Of a DNA stretch of 7,614 bases, positions 1 to 5,640 are shown in pieces. The notes beneath the pieces are model-generated. The model was not told where the DNA came from. It made no database searches and was given only the letters and a program-made list of their open reading frames with translations. Source of the DNA: Methanomassiliicoccaceae archaeon UBA537 (GTDB taxonomy: Archaea > Thermoplasmatota > Thermoplasmata > Methanomassiliicoccales > Methanomethylophilaceae). How positions within the stretch are numbered: the first letter of the stretch is position 1; each line of letters opens with the position of its first letter. The stretch spans positions 1 to 7,614 of the forward strand of contig DATC01000137.1 of NCBI GenBank assembly GCA_002504495.1, in the 5' to 3' direction. The translations under genes were made by a program, and so were the position numbers.

Positions 1-30
1 GGCGTGTCCGCGCCGGACGGTAAATTCTGA
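1..30 (+). other. Possible 3' tail of an upstream gene
   Basis: The first 20 bases are GC-rich like the chaperone genes, while the following bases turn AT-rich. Frame 1 reads nine codons (GVSAPDGKF) to a TGA at 28-30, and frame 3 reaches a TAA at 21-23. Either could be the end of a gene cut by the window edge. The piece is too short to identify, and it could equally be intergenic. Confidence 0.2.
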
Positions 31-40
31 TAGAGGTAGT

Positions 41-952
41 ATGAATCAAATCGAGTCGATATCCAGAATGCCAATCAGTGGTTCGATACAGTTGCTGAGA
101 GAATCCACTGTAGGTAGGGTATTGTTTCATTATACTGACGAGAACGGATTGAAAAACATCCTACGTGGAAGGCGTCTGAGATTGACCAAATGTAGTGAGA
201 TGTGTGTTGATGAAGGTCGCGAGACCATGAAAGTGGCCGAACAGATCATACGCGACGCATGTCTCGATCCGTCAGACTATCTTCCGCCTTTCGATGGTTC
301 TACGGTATATCGGACGATATATGATGCGAAGGGAAATGGAGCCTATGTCAGATGTGTTCCATACGCAATCTGTTTCACTACCGAATCTTTCAATAGCAAA
401 GGTGAGTTGATTAATGAAATAACTAGTAGGCCGTATCGGTTGGAGATATGCCCACAATTTCTTGAATTGGATGTTCCTCATCTGTCTGATGATTCGAATT
501 CAACTGAGATTAATTGCTGGAACGCATTCAAATGGGTCAAGGTCATGTATGATTCTGCCCTAGCTCCTGAAGAGCCTCCAAAAACGCTCGTCCAATTGTT
601 TTCGATGAACATTGCTTCAGTGTGCGGTAATATTCATCGCGGGGAATGTGGCTATGATGAAGCGCGGAGGGATATTTCCAATTACATCTACGAGAACATG
701 TATTGCCTGTTCTCTGATGACCATAGGGATGAGCGTGAAGCGCGTTTGATTTTCTATGTACCTGTCGATATCTCCGCTTACCCGCAGATACGTAGATCTT
801 TTGACATGGATCCTGCCGATGATAAGTACATCTATCTGAGATACAAGCGCGAAAAGAAGTATTTCCACGTTGACCTCAACCCCAAAATCATAACAGATGT
901 CGAATCGTCGATTCGGGAAGCCGGTTTCATCACTCCAATCGTACGCATAGGG
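41..952 (+). pseudogene. DUF2971-like protein gene lacking its own stop codon
   Basis: About 304 residues resemble the DUF2971 family of unknown function, a family often found in accessory or defence-rich regions. The N-terminal FHYTDENGLKNIL (29-41) followed by RLTKCSEM matches the usual opening 'YHYTs..gl..Il...l.lt'. CFTTESF (111-117) fits the central CFS-type strand, and EREARLIFYVP (231-241) fits the conserved E-x-E-x-R-L-I segment near the end. Family-like sequence runs out near residue 304 (VRIG, base 952). The start at 41 has a weak GAGGT Shine-Dalgarno at 33-37. No in-frame stop follows: the frame continues as Arg/Pro/His-rich translation across the winged-helix gene and joins the thermosome in phase, ending at 3109. 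That tail looks like out-of-frame reading, so I infer that the true 3' end was lost or shifted. The gene is AT-richer than its surroundings (sampled lines about 33-48% GC), which suggests transfer. No signal peptide or membrane segment is visible. The family call is moderately sure and the function unknown. Confidence 0.5.
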
Positions 953-963
953 GATGGTAGTGG

Positions 964-981
964 TCAGAATCTACATTCTGA
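964..981. repeat. 7-bp inverted repeat, possible operator or terminator stem
   Basis: TCAGAAT (964-970) and ATTCTGA (975-981) are perfect reverse complements around the spacer CTAC. A pyrimidine-rich run follows. The repeat sits between the last recognisable DUF2971 codon and the winged-helix start. It could be a weak terminator for the first gene or an operator for the second. Its left arm, read as GTCAGAAT from 963, differs by one base from the right arm GTTAGAAT of the thermosome palindrome at 1430-1437. Confidence 0.35.
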
Positions 982-1099
982 TTCCTATCCTCCGCAAGAC
1001 TCTTCATCCACGGAATCCGTCGACCATGCCGACCGATTGCAACTGCAGGGCGACAGGCGTCTTCGAGAGCGCCCATTCCATCTCGATTCTAATCTACAT
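968..1099 (+). repeat. 9-nt direct repeat AATCTACAT, two copies
   Basis: AATCTACAT occurs at 968-976 and 1091-1099, spaced 123 bases apart (a multiple of three). In the winged-helix frame the first copy reads within RIYILIPILRK and the second within LIYISLHEGCLK, so the local peptides are also somewhat alike. This may be chance, or it may mark a partial duplication of the start of a winged-helix gene near the junction with the AT-rich segment. Confidence 0.3.
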
Positions 1100-1424
1100 C
1101 TCCCTCCACGAAGGGTGCCTGAAGAACGAGATCTACGACCACATCTCCCACACGGCCACCATGCCGAAGAAGCTGGACGACCTCGTCTCCTCGGGTCTCG
1201 TCCGCGCCGAGGCTCTCGGAAGAGCCACCGGCTATTCGCTGACGGAAACCGGTCGCGCCGTATCCGGGCACCTGATGGAGATCCTCCGCATCATGGATCC
1301 CGAAGAGGCGTCCCGTCTTTCCGATCTCCGAGGGCGCGACCACTGGCCCTCGGATCTCCTTTTCTCGACGCTTCGGATTCCCAATCCGTTAATCAGTCAT
1401 GCTTATATAGAAGTTCTAACATAA
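1026..1424 (+). CDS. Small winged-helix DNA-binding protein (putative transcriptional regulator)
   Basis: This 132-residue protein resembles the short archaeal winged-helix regulators of the MarR/HxlR-like type. The order is: VFESAHSISILIYISLHEG (12-30), the first helix of the fold; KNEIYDHI and TMPKKLDDLVSSGLVRAEAL, matching the helix-turn-helix and recognition helix; then GYSLTETGRAVSGHLMEIL, the 'y.LT.kG..v...L' wing and final helix. About 40 residues of unrecognised tail follow, with the last codons overlapping the thermosome TATA box. An in-frame ATG at 954 would add 24 residues, but its only AGGGG abuts the codon. ATG 1026 has a weak CGGAA upstream and gives a family-like N-terminus, so I prefer it. 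The gene lies 47 bases upstream of, and codirectional with, the thermosome, so it may regulate that promoter or itself; that is inference. No ligand-binding domain is visible. The fold is fairly sure, the target unknown. Confidence 0.65.
   Translation: MPTDCNCRATGVFESAHSISILIYISLHEGCLKNEIYDHISHTATMPKKLDDLVSSGLVRAEALGRATGYSLTETGRAVSGHLMEILRIMDPEEASRLSDLRGRDHWPSDLLFSTLRIPNPLISHAYIEVLT
1402..1410 (+). promoter_or_regulatory. TATA box of the thermosome gene
   Basis: CTTATATAG is a good match to the archaeal TATA element. Its centre near 1406 predicts transcription starting around 1430-1433 and a leader of about 40 bases before the thermosome ATG at 1472. The box lies within the last codons of the winged-helix gene. 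The preceding TFB-recognition element is not clearly purine-rich. Confidence 0.65.
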
Positions 1425-1438
1425 ACGACGTTAGAATT
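1412..1438. promoter_or_regulatory. Palindromic operator candidate, TTCTAAC-N9-GTTAGAA
   Basis: TTCTAAC (1414-1420) and GTTAGAA (1430-1436) form a perfect 7-bp inverted repeat with a 9-base spacer. One more A-T pair follows at 1412/1438 after a G/T mismatch. It begins directly after the TATA box and reaches the predicted transcription start, where a repressor would block RNA polymerase. From memory, the Archaeoglobus fulgidus heat-shock regulator HSR1 recognises CTAAC-N5-GTTAG. The core half-sites here are identical but the spacer is four bases longer. Which protein binds is unknown; the adjacent winged-helix protein is one candidate. Confidence 0.55.
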
Positions 1439-1463
1439 CCGAGTCCATCGGAACATTCGGAGG
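1437..1463 (+). promoter_or_regulatory. Thermosome leader with alternative hairpins and Shine-Dalgarno
   Basis: TTCCGA (1437-1442) can pair perfectly with TCGGAA (1448-1453) around a 5-base loop. It can also pair with TCGGAG (1457-1462; five Watson-Crick pairs plus one G-U). The second pairing would cover part of the GGAGG Shine-Dalgarno at 1459-1463, which lies 8 bases before the ATG. The two stems exclude each other, as in simple RNA switches or thermometers. The stems are short, so this is only a candidate. Confidence 0.35.
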
Positions 1464-1471
1464 AAAATAAT

Positions 1472-3109
1472 ATGGGAATGGGCAACACACCCGTCATCAT
1501 CCTCAGGGAAGGAACCAAGAGAGACAAGGGCAAAGACGCTCAGTTCAACAACATCGCCGCCGCCATGGCAATCTCCGACGCCGTCAGGAGCAGCCTCGGA
1601 CCCCGCGGAATGGACAAGATGCTCGTCGACACCGTCGGAGACGTCGTCATCACCAACGACGGAGTCACCATCCTGAAGGAGATGGACGTCCAGCACCCCG
1701 CCGCCAAGATGCTCGTCGAGGTCGCCAAGACCCAGGACGCAGAGGTCGGGGACGGCACCACCACCAGCGTCATCCTCGCCGGCGAGTTCCTGAAGAAGGC
1801 CCGCGACCTGATCGACGCCAACGTCCACCCCACCATCATCGCCAAGGGATACAGGATGGCGGACGACAAGGCCCAGGACGTCCTGAAGGACATCGCCATG
1901 AAGGTCTCCATCGACGACACCGAGACCCTCAAGCTCATCGCCCAGACCGCCATGATCTCCAAGCAGGTCAACGCGTCCAAGGAGCAGTTCTCCGACCTCG
2001 TCGTCGACGCCGTCAGGACCGTCGTGGACAAGGACAAGGACGGAAAGTACACCGTCGACCTCAAGAACATCCAGACCGTCAAGAAGGAGGGCGCCAGCAT
2101 GGAGAACTCCTACCTCGTCAAGGGTCTGATCATCGACAAGGAGCCCGTCCTCCCCAGCATGCCCAAGAGGATCGAGAAGGCCAAGATCGCACTCATCGAC
2201 GCTCCCTTCGAGGTCAAGAAGACCGAGATCGACGCCAAGATCCAGATCACCGACCCCGGGATGCTCTCCAAGTTCGTCGAGGAGGAGCAGAACATGCTCA
2301 AGGCCATGGTCGACGCCGTCAAGGCCGTCGGAGCCAACGCCGTCTTCTGCCAGAAGGGCATCGACGACGTCGCCCAGCACATGCTGTCCAAGGCCGGCAT
2401 CTACGCCTGCAGGCGCGTGAAGAAGTCCGACATGGAGAGGCTCGCCAGGTCCACCGGCGCCTCCATCATCAACAAGATCTCGGAGCTCTCCGAGGACGAC
2501 CTCGGATACGCCGACGTCGTCGAGCTCAAGAAGATCGAGGACGAGGAGATGACCTTCATCACCGGAGTCACCGAGCCCAAGACCGTGTCCATCCTCGTCA
2601 GGGGAGGAACCAAGCACGTCGCGGACGAGGTCGAGAGGTCCCTCGTCGACGCCTGGTCCGTCGTCAAGGTCGCCATCGAGGACGGCATGATGGTCACCGG
2701 AGGAGGCTCCACCGCCATGGAGATCGCCATGCAGCTCCGCGACTACGCCGCCTCCGTCGGAGGAAGGGAGCAGATCGCCATCGAGGCCTACGCGTCCGCG
2801 ATGGAGAGCATCCCCAGGACCCTCGCCGAGAACGCCGGTCTCGACCCGATCAACATCCTCATCGAGATGAGGAAGCAGCACAAGGGCGGATGCAGGTACG
2901 CCGGCCTCAACCCCTACACCGGAAAGGTGGAGGACATGAAGGCCCTCAACGTCATCGAGCCCTACAGGATCGGCAAGCAGGCCCTCAACTCCGCCACCGA
3001 CGCCGCCGTCATGATCCTCAGGATCGACGACGTCATCGCCTCCAAGGCCAGCCCTGCTCCCCAGGTCGGGGACGGCATGCCTCCCGGCGGAATGGGAATG
3101 GACGACTGA
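1472..3109 (+). CDS. thsA: Thermosome subunit (group II chaperonin, Hsp60/TCP-1 family)
   Basis: This 545-residue subunit has the usual length for an archaeal thermosome, the cytosolic double-ring ATPase that encloses and folds non-native proteins. The equatorial nucleotide site shows LGPRGMDKML (42-51), NDG (62-64), GDGTTT (93-98), Asp393 in the ERSLVDA segment, and GGG (410-412). The intermediate and apical domains between them are collinear with the family. The C-terminus carries the Gly/Met-rich tail MPPGGMGMDD typical of thermosomes. ATG 1472 is chosen because GGAGG (1459-1463) lies 8 bases upstream, the protein then begins MGMGNTPVIILREG as family members do, and a TATA box lies 60-70 bases upstream. 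The frame is also open upstream as far as base 41, but that part is unrelated. Codon use is strongly biased, as for an abundant protein. Only one subunit gene is in view; other paralogues may lie elsewhere. Confidence 0.96.
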   Translation: MGMGNTPVIILREGTKRDKGKDAQFNNIAAAMAISDAVRSSLGPRGMDKMLVDTVGDVVITNDGVTILKEMDVQHPAAKMLVEVAKTQDAEVGDGTTTSVILAGEFLKKARDLIDANVHPTIIAKGYRMADDKAQDVLKDIAMKVSIDDTETLKLIAQTAMISKQVNASKEQFSDLVVDAVRTVVDKDKDGKYTVDLKNIQTVKKEGASMENSYLVKGLIIDKEPVLPSMPKRIEKAKIALIDAPFEVKKTEIDAKIQITDPGMLSKFVEEEQNMLKAMVDAVKAVGANAVFCQKGIDDVAQHMLSKAGIYACRRVKKSDMERLARSTGASIINKISELSEDDLGYADVVELKKIEDEEMTFITGVTEPKTVSILVRGGTKHVADEVERSLVDAWSVVKVAIEDGMMVTGGGSTAMEIAMQLRDYAASVGGREQIAIEAYASAMESIPRTLAENAGLDPINILIEMRKQHKGGCRYAGLNPYTGKVEDMKALNVIEPYRIGKQALNSATDAAVMILRIDDVIASKASPAPQVGDGMPPGGMGMDD

Positions 3110-3123
3110 AGATCGAACGAAAC

Positions 3124-3132
3124 AACATAAAC
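3124..3132 (+). promoter_or_regulatory. Weak TATA-like element before grpE
   Basis: AACATAAAC, preceded by the A-rich CGAAAC, is the only TATA-like stretch in the 77-base gap between the thermosome and grpE. It would place a start near 3154, giving a leader of about 30 bases. The same 9-mer occurs at 1418-1426 inside the thermosome palindrome, perhaps by chance. The match is poor, and grpE may instead be served by read-through. Confidence 0.25.
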
Positions 3133-3133
3133 A

Positions 3134-3164
3134 GAGGGGCTCCGGCCCCTCATTACCCCGTTTT
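3134..3164 (+). terminator. GC-rich hairpin after the thermosome gene
   Basis: GAGGGGC (3134-3140) and GCCCCTC (3145-3151) form a perfect 7-bp stem closed by a TCCG tetraloop. It begins 24 bases after the thermosome stop. A short T-run (3161-3164) follows 9 bases later. It may terminate or attenuate thermosome transcription, or protect the transcript's 3' end. The distance to the short T-run makes an efficient intrinsic terminator doubtful. Confidence 0.45.
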
Positions 3165-3186
3165 GCAGCACTAGAAGGCGGAACCT

Positions 3187-3750
3187 ATGAGCGGAAGGAA
3201 GGACAAGGTCGAGAGCGGCGCGGCTCCGGAGGAGCCCGTCAAGGACCAGGGAGAGGAGCTCGCCAAGGAGCTCGGCGAGGCCAAGGCCCTGGCGGACAAG
3301 TACCTGGACATGGCGCGCCGTCTGCAGGCCGACTTCGACAACTACCGCAAGAGGGCCGAGCGCGACAAGGAGGAGTACAAGACGTACGCCTGCTCCTCCA
3401 TCGTGAAGGATCTCCTGCCGATCGTCGACGACCTGGACAGGGCGCTGGCCAGCGCCACGGAGGACTCGGTCCTCGTGCAGGGCGTCAGAGGCGTCAGGGG
3501 GAACCTGATGAAGGTCCTCGAGGCCAACGGCCTGAAGGAGATGCCCGCGGAGGGGGACTTCGATCCCAATCTCCACGAGGCGCTGTGCGCCGTCGAAGGG
3601 GACGAGGACGGGAAGATCGCCGAGGTCTACCAGAAGGGATACACCCTCAACGGGAAGGTCCTGAGGTACGCCAAGGTGAAGGTTACGAAGAAGGCCGAGG
3701 CGCCGGAGACGGCGCCTGCCTCTGAAGACAAGGATCAGAACAAGGAGTGA
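3187..3750 (+). CDS. grpE: GrpE, nucleotide exchange factor of DnaK
   Basis: GrpE opens the DnaK nucleotide-binding cleft to release ADP and so resets the chaperone cycle in the cytosol. The 187-residue product has the family plan: an acidic N-terminal stretch, a long charged helix for dimerisation (about 20-65, including ADFDNYRKRAERD), LLPIVDDLDRAL (76-87), FDPNLHEAL (125-133), and the C-terminal beta domain with YQKGYTLNGKVLRYAKVKV (148-166). A disordered, acidic Glu/Ala/Pro-rich tail follows. ATG 3187 is preceded by GGCGG (3177-3181). The gene opens the grpE-dnaK-dnaJ operon: its stop is 4 bases before dnaK, and its last codons contain the dnaK ribosome-binding site. The order is the one usual in archaea that carry this system. 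Confidence 0.95.
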   Translation: MSGRKDKVESGAAPEEPVKDQGEELAKELGEAKALADKYLDMARRLQADFDNYRKRAERDKEEYKTYACSSIVKDLLPIVDDLDRALASATEDSVLVQGVRGVRGNLMKVLEANGLKEMPAEGDFDPNLHEALCAVEGDEDGKIAEVYQKGYTLNGKVLRYAKVKVTKKAEAPETAPASEDKDQNKE

Positions 3751-3754
3751 TAAT

Positions 3755-5626
3755 ATGTCAAGGATAATCGGAATAGATCTGGGAACGAGCAACTCCGCCG
3801 CCTCCGTCATGGAGGGCGGCAGGCCGACAATGATCCCCAGTGCAGAGGGGACCAGCGTGGGCGGGAAGTCCTTCCCGTCGTACGTCGCGTTCACGAAGGA
3901 CGGCCAGCTTCTCGTCGGGGAGCCCGCCAGGAGGCAGGCCGTCACCAATCCCGACGGAACCATCAAGAACGTCAAGAGGAAGATGGGCAGCAACGAGAAG
4001 GTCACCGCCCTGGGCAAGGAGTACACCCCCCAGCAGATCTCCGCCTTCATCCTCCAGAAGATCAAGAAGGACGCCGAGGCCTACCTCGGGGAGACCGTCG
4101 ACAAGGCCGTCATCACCGTTCCCGCCTACTTCAACGACAACCAGAGGCAGGCGACCAAGGACGCCGGCGCCATCGCTGGACTCGATGTCGTCCGTATCAT
4201 CAACGAGCCCACCGCAGCCGCCCTCGCCTACGGTCTGGACAAGTCCGACGTGGAGCAGAAGATCATGGTGTTCGACCTCGGAGGAGGAACCCTCGATGTC
4301 ACCGTCATGGACTTCAGCGACGGAGTGTTCGAGGTCCTCTCCACATCCGGAGACACCAAGCTCGGAGGATCCGACATGGACGAGGCGCTCACCAACTACG
4401 TCATCGGCCAGTTCAGGAACGAGACCGGCATCGACCTGTCCAAGGACAACATGGCGTTCTGGAGGGTCCGCGAGGCCTGCGAGAAGGCCAAGATCGAGCT
4501 GTCCACCACGATGCAGACCGAGATCAACCTCCCGTTCATCGCCGCCGACAGCACCGGCCCGAAGCACCTGACCCAGACCCTCACCAGGGCGAAGCTCGAG
4601 GAGCTCGTGGAGCCCATCGTCAGCCGCTGCAGGGGACCCATCGAGCAGGCCATGGCCGACGCCAAGCTGAACGCCGACAGGATCGACAAGATCATCATGG
4701 TCGGAGGGCCGACCAGGATGCCCATCGTCCAGAACTTCGTCGAGTCCATCGTGGGACCGAAGATCCAGCGCGGAGTCGATCCGATGGAGTGCGTCTCCAT
4801 GGGTGCCGCCATCCAGGGAGCCGTCCTGTCCGGAGAGGTCAAGGACGTCCTGCTGCTCGACGTCACGCCTCTGAGCCTCGGAATCGAGACCCTCGGAGGA
4901 GTCGCCACCAAGCTGATCGACAGGAACACCACCATCCCGACCAAGAAGTCGCAGGTGTTCTCCACCGCGGCCGACAACCAGCCCTCCGTGGAGATCAACG
5001 TCGTCCAGGGAGAGAGGCCCATGGCCGCCGACAACACCTCCCTCGGCAAGTTCATCCTCGACGGCATACCCCCCGCACGCCGCGGAGTGCCCCAGATCGA
5101 GGTCACCTTCGACATCGACGCGAACGGCATCATCAACGTCAGCGCGAAGGACCTGGGAACCGGCAAGGAGCAGAAGATCACCATCGCCTCGTCCAACAAG
5201 CTCTCCAAGGAGGAGATCGACGAGCTGGTCAAGCAGGCGGAGCAGTACTCCGAGGCCGACAAGAAGAGGATGGAGCTCGTGGAGCTCCACAACCAGGCCG
5301 AGACCACGGTCTACAGCGTCCGCAAGTCCCTGGAGGAGCTGGGAGAGAAGGTCTCCCAGGCCGAGAGGGCCCAGATCGAGTCCGCCGTCTCCGACCTCGA
5401 GACCGCCAACAAGGGCGACGACGCCGATGCCATCAAGTCCAAGATGGATGCCCTGCTGAAGGCCATGGAGCCCATCAGCCAGAGGATCTACCAGGAGGCC
5501 CAGGCCAACGGACAGGGCCCCCAGGCGGGCGCCCAGCAGTCCGCCGGGTCCCAGCAGCAGGCCAAGGACGACAAGAAGTCCGACGACGGATACGTCGACG
5601 CGGACTACAAGATCGTCGACGACTGA
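3755..5626 (+). CDS. dnaK: DnaK, Hsp70 molecular chaperone
   Basis: DnaK (623 residues) binds exposed hydrophobic segments in an ATP-driven cycle with DnaJ and GrpE. The ATPase domain (about 1-360) shows IIGIDLGTSNS (4-14), INEPTAAALAYG (from 149), the phosphate-binding FDLGGGT (173-179) and VGGPTRMP (316-323). The linker VLLLDV (365-370) leads to the substrate-binding beta domain, then the helical lid and a Gln/Gly/Ala-rich tail ending VDADYKIVDD. Like archaeal and Gram-positive DnaKs, it lacks the insert of roughly two dozen residues found near residue 80 in E. coli; its linker lies 24 residues earlier. The loop EGTSVGGKSFPSYVAF (31-46) is about four residues longer than the common EGGRTTPS form and, as I recall, resembles Thermoplasma DnaK. 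AAGGAG (3742-3747), overlapping the grpE stop, lies 7 bases before ATG 3755. Translation is probably coupled to grpE. Confidence 0.97.
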   Translation: MSRIIGIDLGTSNSAASVMEGGRPTMIPSAEGTSVGGKSFPSYVAFTKDGQLLVGEPARRQAVTNPDGTIKNVKRKMGSNEKVTALGKEYTPQQISAFILQKIKKDAEAYLGETVDKAVITVPAYFNDNQRQATKDAGAIAGLDVVRIINEPTAAALAYGLDKSDVEQKIMVFDLGGGTLDVTVMDFSDGVFEVLSTSGDTKLGGSDMDEALTNYVIGQFRNETGIDLSKDNMAFWRVREACEKAKIELSTTMQTEINLPFIAADSTGPKHLTQTLTRAKLEELVEPIVSRCRGPIEQAMADAKLNADRIDKIIMVGGPTRMPIVQNFVESIVGPKIQRGVDPMECVSMGAAIQGAVLSGEVKDVLLLDVTPLSLGIETLGGVATKLIDRNTTIPTKKSQVFSTAADNQPSVEINVVQGERPMAADNTSLGKFILDGIPPARRGVPQIEVTFDIDANGIINVSAKDLGTGKEQKITIASSNKLSKEEIDELVKQAEQYSEADKKRMELVELHNQAETTVYSVRKSLEELGEKVSQAERAQIESAVSDLETANKGDDADAIKSKMDALLKAMEPISQRIYQEAQANGQGPQAGAQQSAGSQQQAKDDKKSDDGYVDADYKIVDD

Positions 5627-5640
5627 AGGGGGCGGAGGAG

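Noticed and set aside
1403..2881. Minus-strand open frame of 492 codons opposite the thermosome
   Set aside because: Its product is almost only Gly, Val, Asp, Leu and His, the mirror of C-ending codons in a highly biased gene. It matches no family and has no ribosome site.
2962..4065. Minus-strand frame with hydrophobic runs (possible membrane protein)
   Set aside because: The Leu/Val runs come from the complement of grpE and dnaK codons. No start signal, and it spans three real genes and an intergenic hairpin.
3840..4571. Plus-strand Ser/Arg/Pro-rich frame inside dnaK
   Set aside because: Out-of-frame shadow of the ATPase domain, with no family resemblance.
3758..5290. Minus-strand open frame of 510 codons opposite dnaK
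   Set aside because: Same low-complexity G/V/D/L composition, caused by codon bias of dnaK on the other strand.
4789..5640. Long N-terminal extension of dnaJ in the same frame
   Set aside because: The frame is open through the end of dnaK but yields Arg/Gly/Gln-rich out-of-frame sequence. The J domain starts normally at ATG 5641.
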